NCBI GenBank assembly: GCA_905178155.1
Contig: CAJINV010000014.1
Span: 716,116-780,115 of the forward strand
Origin: Amoebophrya sp. A120
Lineage: Eukaryota > Sar > Dinophyceae > Syndiniales > Amoebophryaceae
DNA: 64,000 bases
Reading direction: 5' to 3'
Notes under the pieces: model-generated
What the model was told of the DNA's origin: nothing
The model's database searches: none
What the model saw: the letters and a program-made list of their open reading frames with translations, nothing else
Made by a program: the position numbers and the translations under genes
Shown here: positions 46,901 to 57,700 of the stretch, one piece after another
How the letters are laid out: every line of letters starts with the position of its first letter
Position numbering within the stretch: the first letter of the stretch is position 1

Positions 46901-49136
46901 AGTCGCATCGACGGTTGTAGATAGAAATCTTCGCATATACGAATTTTTTCAATCAGAACAGGAATGTGCGATCTGTCACTGTCAATGCTAAATCAGCTAA
47001 AAACATAAGGTGTTTCTACTTATGCATGCTTGCAATTACCAGTACCTACGAGTGCGCTCATTTTTTATGCAGGGGATAACGGTTCTTCGAGGGCGATAGC
47101 GAGCCGGACTGGGAATAATTGTCGCGGTTCGTTTTGCGGCCCGGCGAGAGTAAGCCGCCGATCCCGAGCGACTTCTGCATCTTTGGGCTGAGGACGGAGT
47201 GGACAAAGTGCTCGGCCTTGGTCTCGTTGGTCGGGTCCCGGAAGGATTTGCGGCGAAAAGAAGTGGGAGTTTTGTTCGACGTGGGCGTTTTATTGTCGGA
47301 AGTGCTAGTGGTCCCGGTACAACTTGTACCCCCTCCTGGTTGGGGTAGTGGTAAGGAAGTTTGCGCCTGGTGCTTACTGTACCTCGCAGGCGAAGACCAC
47401 TTCGTGCCATTTTTTTTGGCCGCCCGAGCAGTGGAGGAAGATGACGATCCTTTGTCGGCCCCCGTTCTCGTCGCCGTCCCCACCTTGGGCGACAGGGAAG
47501 GCATTCGCGTCGGCGTTTTGTGACCGTCCACCTTAGAAGTACTACAACCCGAAGTAGATGATGAAAGTGTAGCCTCGCCGCCGCCAGAAGTGCTGCTCAT
47601 GGCGCGCGAAGAGGACGGCACGAAAGGTGGTCCACCTCTGCGCTCGTTCATCACCCTGCTGCCTGACGGGGTCGTCGTCGTGGTTGAGCCGTGCGCAGCT
47701 GCAGCGGTTGGTGTGGTGGGTGCAGCTGGAGGTGCGTGGAGGTGCGGGTAGGTCGGCAACGTGGTGCCCGTTTGTTCTTCAGATAGCCCCGCCGTGCTCG
47801 TCGCAGCATTGGCGCGCGTAGAAGTAGAAGAACTTGAAGTAGAACAAGATCCTGATGGCGCTCTTGGCGATGTTGATTTCCCCTGGACCACCATACTGGA
47901 CGACGACGACGCTCTCGAGTGCGCAGTCGCAAAGGACGAGGCTTTCGAAGTGGTAGAAGACGCAGCTGCGTCGCTTGCGGCACTGCTGGACCACGCGGCT
48001 GCTTCTCCGGTTGTAGAAGTTCCTGTCCTTTCTTGGTGCTCCCTGTGGTCAGCACTTCCGGTAGTCGACCCGATCCCGAGCGGGTGGTTGTTATAACTAC
48101 TTTGAGCGGCAAGATTTTTAGCTGCCCCGCCGGATGCAGTTGACGACGCCGAGCCGGTCCGAGGTCTACTGCGTAGCTGTTGCCGAGTTGCGGTTGATGT
48201 GGAGGATGCGGGAGTTGTTACTAAAGCGGGAACAACTATACCAGAGCGCGTCGAAGACGAGGAGGTCGCCGGCCCGGATTTTTTATTCAAAGATGAACCC
48301 GAGCTGCCCACGACCATCTTGTCTCCGTCGCGACCCTGCTGGTTAGTCCTTGTGGTCTCTTCCTGTGCTGCTTGTTCAACACCTTCCGGAGGTGTCGTCG
48401 CCCGGGAGAGAACCACCACCACCTCTTCGGCTTCCTGGGCCAGTTGTTTGATCTTTTCGTCGGCTTTCTGCATGTTTTCAGTGGTCTTCGGAATCTTCGG
48501 CGGCGCCTCCCCGACCTCCTGCTCCGATTGGATGGACTCGAACACGCTCTTCCGCGCCTTGTGCATCGCCCACTGCAGCTTCAGCTTCCTCTTCGTCTTC
48601 TTCAGCTTTTGCTCCTCCCGCTTCTGGATCGCCTTCTGGATGGCAAGCTCCGCCGCATTTTTCAGCAGCGACGGGTTGCCGATCGTGTTCGAGGATGTCG
48701 TGCTTGTCGTGCTGTTTTTCCGCGACGAAGCAGACGGGGCGTTTGACGTAGGTGTAGTAGTACTGGCTTTAGAAGCACCAGTAGAAGCCCCTCCTTGGTC
48801 AGCACTTCTGGGTCCGGCTGCGGCTGGTGGTACAGAAGATATCGACGCAGTAACTGATGTGCTAGGAGCAACATCCCCTCCTGTCGGCGCATCATTAACT
48901 AGCGTTCCAGAAGTCGCCGAGGTCGTGCTCATTCTTACCTTGCCAGAATCTGACTCCTCTTTGTAAAGATTATTTGCCGCGAAAGATATTACACCACCGC
49001 CACCAGTACCGCCCGGCGTTTTTCCCGGCGAAAAAGAAGAAGTGCTGGTTCGTGTACCTGGGTGCACAGCTGCGAATGACCCGCGCGAGGAGCTGCTCGT
49101 GCTCGCGACCGCAGAAAATTTTACGTTCAAATCCAT
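40949..49136 (-). CDS. Tubulin glycylase-type TTLL protein (TTLL3/8-like)
   Basis: Predicted ATP-dependent ligase adding glycine to tubulin tails on axonemal microtubules. Exons: 49136-47079, 46873-45639, 45414-45357, 45051-43991, 43745-43562, 43345-43298, 43146-43082, 42816-42763, 42501-41779, 41630-41503, 41359-40949; about 1,990 residues. The first exon (about 690 residues) is almost entirely Ser/Thr/Ala low complexity. Family landmarks follow: [16 protein letters not shown] (N-terminal glycylase region), [28 protein letters not shown] (ATP-binding), [20 protein letters not shown], then YLRFASKKF and [13 protein letters not shown], and [11 protein letters not shown] with the Mg-ligand E/N pair. 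About 250 acidic/Ser-rich residues are inserted inside the ATP-grasp fold before [10 protein letters not shown]. Eight introners and two GT-AG introns (43081-42817, 41502-41360). Which glycylase subtype it is cannot be decided here. Confidence 0.88.
41631..41778. mobile_element. Introner family H, short form, 148 bp
   Basis: Both ends carry GCTCTCAAAC as an inverted pair. TSD badly decayed (GCGTG/TCTTG), suggesting age. Joins DDSPA to RQRRST. Confidence 0.75.
42502..42762. mobile_element. Introner family A, 261 bp
   Basis: TSD TCCTC. Joins VSWEE to VRFVQE. Confidence 0.92.
43147..43297. mobile_element. Introner family B, 151 bp
   Basis: TSD TTTTT. Joins PHCSIAK to KFGHAP. Confidence 0.9.
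43346..43561. mobile_element. Introner family I, 216 bp
   Basis: TSD ACTTT/TCTTT. 48 bp from the family B copy at 43147. Joins FYQKFQK to WLHDEY. Confidence 0.88.
43746..43990. mobile_element. Introner family H, 245 bp
   Basis: TSD TACAC. Joins NPLTVY to LWKQPY. Confidence 0.92.
45052..45356. mobile_element. Introner family J, 305 bp
   Basis: TSD TCCTT. Joins SFNSRKE to VAALLE. Confidence 0.9.
45415..45638. mobile_element. Introner family D, 224 bp
   Basis: TSD GGCCT. Joins CAFLEA to YDQCSF. Confidence 0.9.
46874..47078. mobile_element. Introner family B (highly diverged), 205 bp
   Basis: Left end ATGCATTGTAAAAGCAG; right end, inverted, TATCCCCTGCATAAAAAATG. TSD GCGGT/ACGGT. Excision joins LSPSKNR to MTSLWQ in frame, linking the low-complexity exon to the TTLL core; without it the upstream frame stops. 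Confidence 0.7.
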
Positions 49137-50525
49137 GGTTAATCTGATTAACTAGCTCGCGCAGTGAGAAAGTGAAGATTGATTATAGTAAGATCATGTA
49201 GTACTAGGTCTTGCGACAGGAGGACCACAAGCAACGTCGTGACTGAGCACCCTCTGAAATAGTTCCATACAACTTCCAACTCCACTCAGGTATTTTTCAC
49301 CAGGACATGTTACGACACTCGCCTTCTTGATGAGCTCCACAGAATCACAGTTCTTCAGACGAACAGAATCCCTCAACGTAGTATTCAATCTCAAGGAGGA
49401 TGTGGACCACAAGAAAAAAAGGAAGAAGAAGATAGTACACGGAGGGATACACAAGCTCGCTCTTTCCTGCGCCCGTCTGGGTCTGGTTGAACAAGAACTA
49501 CACCTCCATAATATCATGAGCTACATAAACACTGCTCCGCGTCTTACATCGCATCAGTCACAGTGAAGGCATCGTAGATACTCACTGTCGTGAACACGAC
49601 AACGACACGGTTCTGGTTTATCTGTTTGCTCATTCTATTTATTTCGTCTCGAAGATTTCGTGTGATGGACTTGGACATCACCTCCAAATTGAAGTTGCAC
49701 CATGGAAGGAAGCCTTGGCATCATGCCTCAACCTTATGGCAAAGTCTGGGCGAAGAAAAAACTCCTGGTGGTGAGACGCCAAACAACGAACAAGATCAGG
49801 CAAAAAAACACCTCTGCTGCTTTTGTACAAGTTTGGATTTGGAAAGGTGGTGTAACTGATGAATTTATTCTGCTCGACGTTTTCCATTTCCTTTTCGCCT
49901 TGGAAAGGTATAAATAAGCGGCGTATTTCGTGCAGAGAATCAGAATTCTATTTGAAAAAGGGTCCAAAAAACGGAGCCTCATGTAGACGATGAGAGCTCG
50001 TCACAACGAACAGCACCGCGCGAGGTGGTTACCTTTGCCGGATTATCAAAACTTCAACGTAGTAAACATACTTATACTTTAGTAAAAAAAGCGTCTGCAA
50101 GTCGTGATAGTGTCTTTCCGATCATTTGTATGGCCCTGTTGCCACAAGAAGCCGTAGGATGACTAAGGTCAGTTTTAAACTCAACCGCGTTGAGGTTCTT
50201 TCACGGTTAATTAGAACCATAGCGCCTCAGTAGAATCTTCCGCTGCGTGCAGAGCCCTTTGACGTTTCGATCATTTGGTCGGTACTTCTACTTATTGTCT
50301 GCATCGTTTGCATTCGCGGCCACCTCCTGGGCACTATGCTGGAAGGCCTTTCTGTTTGTTATTGTGCCTGCTATCCATTCTTATTTCTGGTACGTGATCG
50401 CTTTGTTCACAAGCCTAAAACATCTGAACTGCGCTAACAGGTATGGTCGTTGGCTATCGTTTTCTTACACGCTGAGCCGCTGCGGCTCGCTGAGCATGCA
50501 GCTGCATCACCGCTGGCACTACGGG
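49137..50525. other. Intergenic region, no gene recognised
   Basis: 1.4 kb between the stop of the gene at 54098-50526 and the TTLL start. Frames at 49194-49517 (minus) and 50247-50669 (plus) show no domain. Confidence 0.55.
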
Positions 50526-53500
50526 TCACTCTTCTCGTCCCATGTCCAGCTCTTCTTCGGCCGCCACTCCGCGGACCACGTTGAAGGAGCCCAAAAATTC
50601 TGGCTCTGCGGTTTTTGCATGTTGGCCCTCCACCCACATTCGCCGCTCTCGCAGCGTCACCGCGTCTAACATTTTGGCTGCAGAACTTCTCCCTCGTCCA
50701 GACGGAAAGACCAAACCGGATTTATCGTCATAATCTTGCTCAGCGACAAGAACTTCGTCATCCCCTGCAAAGAAGTTTTCGTGCTTTTTGTTCGTTTTGT
50801 TCTCCAAAAACAGCCAGTTGTAGCACTGATCCCAGTTGATCCTGTCCGGGTCCGCCACCTCGGTTTTCTGGTCTTGGTAAATTTTTTTTCCCCCGTTCTT
50901 TGGGTGAAAAGCGAGTGCGTAAGCGAACTGCACGCCGACGGGGATTTTGTTCTCCCAGAGCAACTTGCGGAATGCGGTGGATGGACTTTCTTTTTCCGCT
51001 TTGCCGATTTCGCCGAACACTGTCCGTAACAAAGGCTGGCGAAAAACCAGCTGCAAAACGCGACACAGCCGCTCTGCCTGCGCGATTTGCAATTGCTCCT
51101 TCCTGCGGTGGATTTCCTCGGACAAAGCAGACGACTGGCGGTGGCAGGTTGCGTGCGCGGTGGAGGAGGACCACGAGGAGGTGGTGTTGGGCGGGGAGAG
51201 AAATTGAAATGCAGTTTCGAGGCTGGATCTTCCGGCGAACGAATCATGGTTAGTACCTTCGGCTTGTGACAACTCCTGCTTCGACCCGGCTACAACTTCC
51301 AGTTTCCGCCACAACTTCTCGCACGCCGTTTTCACCGCCTCGAGCACCAGAACGGCGGAGGCCGGTAGGTAGCTTGGCGTTCCGGGCGCAACGAACAAGG
51401 TCCTCGTTCCCGACGCCCGGCCGTCTGTCGTCTCATCCGTGGTCCCATCCGTGGTCTCCTGGACAACGTCCGACGTTTTCCCCTGCAAACCGGACGAAGC
51501 GATGAAAGTTGCGTCGCGAATGTTCGTCCCACCCGCCCGCGCAAGCTGGGCATCCTTTTCGAGATATCTGTCCACTTCTTCCTGCAAGAAGCCGTAGAAA
51601 ACGTAGGGGTCAGCAAACTTAACAACGCGGCCTGTCGCAGAAACCCACAACAATTCCTCCGCAGAAGGCAACCGCACATCATTCGAATATTCGTTGTTGT
51701 GTAGCACCAGCGGGGGCTCGTTATTCATCTTGTTATCATCAACATCGGTTCTTGGAAGCTGTTTTATTTCTTCTTCAGTGTGCGTTGTATGGTCAGCAGA
51801 AATAGAGGAGTCTTCAGTAATATAATCTCCCGCTCCACTTTCGGCCGATGTGGCGGCAGCAGTCTCCGACGTAAGTAGAGGTCCTTCTTCCGATTCTGTT
51901 ACTGGAACGTTACACGACGATGCAGCAGCAGCAGCAGCTTCGGGGAAGTAAAGCTTCCCGACCGTCTCCGTGAATGCCGGGGAAGACAGTTTCAGACCAG
52001 CCCACCACTTTTCATTCACCCCCGCCCGAAACGCCCCCCCGACCACGAACTCGAGCATCTCAAGGTCCATGATTTCCGGGCGAAACAGGCAGCCAAAATC
52101 TTGACAGAACTCTTCGTACCGACTAGTCGAATGACTTGTGCTTCTGGAGTCAGCACCACCATGCATCTTCCGCCGGCCGCCGATCATCTTCCAACGGGTA
52201 GCCCAGAAAGTATCTGGCTGTAACAGGAGGTGCAGAGGCGTCGCGTACATCTCGATTTCCACTCTCGGCGTGGTTCCCTTCGGTAGTTGTGCTAGTGCGT
52301 CTATTCTGGCGGTTCAGCAAAAACATGAGGACAATCGGGTTGTTGTAAAGCTCCGGAAAGGTGATGTGGTGTGCCACCGGAGCAAGTTCTTTATCAGCAG
52401 AACCGTTGGCAGGAGCCTCCGGCAAGACCCGGTGCTCGCGATCCAGCACCGGCGGTCCAGGCCAAAAACGCGGGTCGTTGTCGAGCTCGTTCGAACCTTG
52501 TTGATATAGTTCGCAAGGTGGAATAAAACATTAAGTGTTCAATGATTCATTGTTTACCAATCAATCTGCTTCTCCTGCTTTTTACTTATGTCGTGTTTAA
52601 AATAAAAACAGTTATCTTGAAAAAGTAAATAAGTAGAAAAGTACCGTCATCCGCCGGTTTTTCTTGCGGCTCTTCAGCATTCTTGCGCACGGTTCGTTCC
52701 ATCAACGCGGCATAGGGTTCGGTCCCCAGAGCATCATGCGTAATGTCCCAGCCACTCGCCGGCAGAGTGTGGTGGAGAGGATCCGACTTCGCTAACCCTC
52801 TTAAGGTCCAGGTCGGCATGGAAAGTCTGAAGTGTGAAATTCAAGTTCGTACTCGTTTCCATTCTTTCCTCTGTGACAAGTACTATTATTTAGCGAAAGA
52901 GAAAAAAACTCACAAAAACGCTCACAAGAGGACCGAAAGGAAACACCAAAACGCGAAAATAAATACAAGATGAAGATGGATTATACCTTGAAGCAGCTTC
53001 TTCGTCCTTGAAAGCCTGGTGCAACTCCGGAGCGGCTGTTAGAGGAATATTCTTGACAAGCTTTGTTCTTTGCTTTGGTGGCTCTTGCTGCGGCTGCGCA
53101 GACGAAGCCGCGAGCCTTTGCGCCTCTGCAGCCGGCGCCGTCGGTTGTTCTTCTTGTTGATACACCACCCGCCGTCGCCCCCGCGGCTTCCGTGCTTGTT
53201 GCTGCGGCTGCGGAGCAGGCGCCATGGCGCTACTTGGTGCCCATCCAGCTGGCATCGGCTGTTGTTGATCATTCCCCGCGGTGAAGCTGTCGTCCGGGTG
53301 AAGCTGCAGGCCAGGCGGACCCGCAGCTTCTCTACTAGCCGAAGGTTCAGAAACATGCACCTGCGAAGATGGATAGCCCGGTCCGTAACCTTCAAAACGC
53401 GACGCCTCGTCTTGGGGCCTTTCGTCGCCAATCCTAGACGGCATCACGGACGGACGAGCACTGAACATGTCATCGTGTTCGCGGTCGCGTTCCCTCACGT

Positions 53501-54098
53501 AAGGAGCTTGTTGCAACAAAATATCTTCCGACCGCGGGGGAAGCGGACCGGTTTCAACATCATGGTGCAGCCACGACGAATTATAACCAGCACCACACGA
53601 CCTCTGCTGCGACTCCTGCCACGAAGATGGACCACCCGCCGCCAACGTGCCCCCGAAAAGAGAGAAACATCTTCGTGGCGGACTCGTGGAGTGCTCCCGC
53701 TCCTGCAAACCCGGTGTAAGTGGCATTGCGACACCAGCTGCGTTCATGGCATAGCCTTTTGCGTCCGCTTTCGCACCAGAAGGAGACGCTCGATGTGGGT
53801 TTCGAAATTGCCTCCGAGTCGGTTGAGCAGTAGCACGGGAGTTATTGGGAGAGGATGTTGTCCACGTTCTACTTGCCGGATCATCATGCTCCTGAGTCAG
53901 AGCATGCTGGTCGTGCGGGAGAGGATCTTGGACTCCTTCCGTGTGGTATGTTTGATAGTGTTGCGGGATGTTGTGCAGTCCCGGGGATGAAGGGGTGAGA
54001 TTCAGTCCCGGAGGAGCGAAAAATCCGTTGGGAAACGGAGAGTTGGCGCCTCTCGCGATCTCGGCTCCGAAAAAGGCGGAATAATACACCCGCAACAT
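50526..54098 (-). CDS. Unrecognised protein; introner-free gene
   Basis: Exons: 54098-52987, 52826-52645, 52496-50526, joined by GT-AG introns 52986-52827 and 52644-52497, both preserving frame. The third exon changes frame near 52140. A 34-nt GT-AG intron (52156-52123) would fix this and make the whole model 1,077 codons, but a base error or real frameshift is an alternative. The N-terminal 370 residues are Pro/Gln/Ala/Ser-rich and look disordered. The middle is compact (MPTWTLRGLAKSDPLHH, DPRFWPGPPVLDREHR, YNNPIVLMFLLNRQ), and the C-terminal part mixes acidic low complexity with helices (SAVLVLEAVKTACEKLWRKL). No domain is recognised. It is the only gene here with no introner. Confidence 0.6.
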
Positions 54099-54794
54099 TT
54101 TTTGCTTCTTCGCAGTTTCAAAACTCGGCACGCTGCGACTTGTGCTGAAGCTGAACTAGTAAAGTGCCAGAGTATTGGCTGACTGTTGTGGTACACAAAA
54201 GTTTGTTCAATTCGAGGAGTCACGTGCGTTGGAGTAGATCGATTGTTTCGTTTTGTGGAAATAACTGTTTGCAATGACAGATTGTGCAATTCGTGGGTTG
54301 CGTGCAATAACAAACATGCGGCGCGTGCTGCGATAAGTGGTTTCTTTCGTTTACGTTCTGGACAATAGTGCCTTATGCGATTTCCTTGACGCGAAAGCGA
54401 AAGTCGTGCTTTCTCTGTAGAAAAATGTTTCAGCGAAATACTTTACCCCTTTGGAAGTGGGCGTAAACTTTCTATCACGCGAGAGAGGATCGCTGGAACT
54501 CACAGAAAAAAATCGATCGGGAAACAGGATCACGCTCTTGAACGAGAGTGAATGAACAAAGACCGCGGTTGATCAAATTCAGGACGGATGGCATTAGCAG
54601 ATCCGATCCTATCGGTGTGACAAAGATGAAAAGATTCGGAAAGACATAACTGGCGTCGGTCTTGTTACTCCACCACTGCAGTTCTGTCTAAAGCAACACT
54701 TCTTTTGCTAAAGCTGTCTCGCTAGTCGTCTAATTGAAGGCGAGAGCCGGGCTGCTCTCTCGGACGAGGATACAATTACAAACCTCGCCTACTT
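54099..54794. other. Intergenic region, no gene recognised
   Basis: 0.7 kb spacer upstream of the introner-free gene. I see no RNA gene or conserved frame in it. Confidence 0.55.
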
Positions 54795-57700
54795 CTAGAA
54801 GAAGTATTTGGCCGCCTCCCGAGCGATGCGCTTCAGTTTTTCCTTGGAAATCCCCAACTTCTCCGCCATCTCCTTGTTCGTCAACGCTGGCTCGTCGTTT
54901 TTCAGATCCAAGTATCAAATGCAAAAATGTCTGGGTCTGGAAGAATGCAACTTGTGATGCTGCATTTGGATGTCTAAAAAATTTGTGTTGCATGAGCAGC
55001 AAAAAGATCTAATTTTTGCTTAGCGGAGAGGGCATTTGTCATGCTAATAGTCATCACGAATCCCTCGAAAAACCTGTGATGCTAGGGCATGCATCACAGA
55101 CAGCATGGCTCATGCAAACCGTGCATGACAAGTCTCAGAATGTTCCAGACCCAGACATTTTTGCATTTGATACCAAGTAAGCAAACACCAAGGGATCTTC
55201 CACGGCGTTCTTTTGCACTTCCTCTACCACCTCCCCGCCACCAACAGCACGTGCTGCCGGCGCGAACGAGGAGCTACCGCCCGTCGAGCTGCTGCTCGCA
55301 TTGATGTTCAGGTTGTCGTTTCGGTTTTTTGTTCCCTTAGACTGCTCGCACTGCTGCTGACCTCCATTGAGCGCCTTCCCGATCTCCAGTAACGCCATGC
55401 GCAACTCCGAAGACTTAAACCTGCGGTCATCGATCGGACAAAAATGTTGTTGATTCGAGTTATTCTTATTTTGACGAGATGCGCTACAAGTCGGTACAAC
55501 ATTACATCACACAGTAAAAAGAAAAACACTACATTTACTTTGACCACATCATCTTGTTCCGACTTCTTCTTCATCATTGTTGATGGGTCATTCATCTCAT
55601 TGTTTTATGTTTCTATTGGACAAAAGCGACACAATACTTTTGCAGAAAATCGCCTCCAACCACCGTCTGTAACTCCGCCTTGAGCTTCTCCGAGCAGATT
55701 CTTACGCTTTGCAGGTCGGACAACAGGTCGCAGACTTCTCGTTCCCGTGTGTCCGGCATGTGGAGTATATGCGTCTCCGTAAACTCCGATAGCGGCTTCA
55801 ACCCTGCCACGCCTCCCGTGACCGGGCTATCAAATGCAAATATGGCCGCTGGGTCTGGAAAGTTGTCACGATGCAAAAGGTCGTGAATCATAGGAGCACT
55901 GCGATAGTGCGCTGCCAAGCATGAAAAGTTTTTCCGCTCCTGTTGTGAAGATTTTTGCATGCCTATAGGCATCACAAAGCTCATCAGAGTCACCATGTCA
56001 GACAAGCACCATGGCAAGCAATGCTTTCAGACCCACGGCGATATGAAAATTTGCAGAAATGCATAGAGGCAGTCGGTGATCGATTTGAAGTCCCAGAATC
56101 TGCTGTTTTTGGGGATTTCCCGGAACCCCAGCAGGCAGGTGTTGCGAAACAGGCGGAGCCGCTTCACCGCGCGCGACCGTTGCTGCAGCAGCGGCAGGAG
56201 CGATTTCCTTCTCGCCTGCAGCGGCTCGATGAACTTTTCCCGCGTTTTGGAACTGATCAAACTTTTTTTTCCCGAGGACATGATCAAAAGTGGACTTGTT
56301 TTTAACAGCGGTCTACTGTTGCTGTTATTCTTCACGACAGGGCTCGACGTGCTGCTGTCGTCCGCCACAATAGATGGACCACAAGGAGCAGCAGTAGTTC
56401 CTTTGTTCGCAGTCGTTGCAACCGCGGCCGCGGCCCCGTCGACGAGAATCAGTTTCAGCAACGCCCTATGCTGTGCAAAAGTATCGCACTCGTACTAATT
56501 GCAAATATGCATGACAAATCTCCCTCCTAAGGTAAAACAGCATATACAGATTCCACTTTTCTTCTTGCCAAAATTTGTAATGCAATTTATACTAGTACGT
56601 TACTTTTGCAATGCATACGCCCAGGTCAAGGCTTCCACCACTACGGGCTGACCCGAGAACGATCCCTGCTCCTCCTTTTTCCCAAGCAGCACAGACTCGA
56701 AAACAGCCGCGGTTTGGTAGCCGGTCCAAGCGGCGCAGTGTGACGGAATGCAGTTCTTCATCGAGAGAGTGATCTTCCCAGCTTGTTCATCCCCGTGCAG
56801 CTCCTCTCCTCGGGGCGGGCCACCCCGTAGTTTGTTCAAAGAGGACGTAGTTTGTGGCGCTCCCGTAGCTGGGTGATGCCCACCACGTCCACCGCCGTTT
56901 CGCGGGCACAATTCCAGGTTTTCTTTCTGCAAGGCCTTCTTTCCCTTTTTCCCCGCGACCGCGACCGACCAGCGACCGGTGGCCGCAATTTTCCCCTCCA
57001 CACAGCCGTACTTGCCGTTCAGTGCCTAATGGAGTGCAAATGCGCCTGGGTCTGGAAAGTAGATGCGATGAACTTGTGCTGCGGATGCTATTGCTAGCAC
57101 ACACCACAAAGCCTTGTGTTGCATGATCTAGCAGAAGATGCGCGCTTTTCGTTTTGTCCCTAAAAGACGCGACTTCTCATGCGGCCTATAGGCACGGAGC
57201 CTCCGAAGAATTTGCCATGCGCTGTGAGTATTCCAGGCCTTCTTGTTCTTTCGGATGCAAAAACAGCATTACAAGAAGGTCTGCTATCTTCGTTCCAGAT
57301 CCAGCCGGATTTGCACTTGATACGCCTGCCCCGAGACCGATTTTAGGTCCTTGATTCTCACGAGGGAGCCGATGTGGAGCTGTTCCCGATGCAGCGACGC
57401 TGCGCCAGCAAGTTCAGAAACTTTCATCTCCTGCAGAAAGAACTCTTCCAAGTGCAAGCAAGTGTAGAACTGCAACTCAAAGGTCGCTCGAATACGGTAC
57501 ACGGTGGCGAAGAACGTCTCGATGTGTGCTATGCTAGTGGATGACAACTCCCCCTCCCATTCCGTCGTCATGCAAAATTCATATGCCCCCAATGGCAATA
57601 ACCCGTATCTGGCCCTGGGCCCTGCTCTGGCTGTGTTTGCATAACAGGGCCCGGAAGCCCAACAAGCTGCGCAACTCCTGGCATGGTCTTGCCATGCGAC

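Noticed and set aside
49194-49517. Minus-strand frame of 107 codons as an upstream TTLL exon
   Set aside because: No donor keeps it in frame with the TTLL start, and no family similarity was seen.
53070-53990. Long plus-strand open frame (306 codons)
   Set aside because: Antisense to the first exon of the introner-free gene; Arg/Leu-rich composition typical of a shadow frame.
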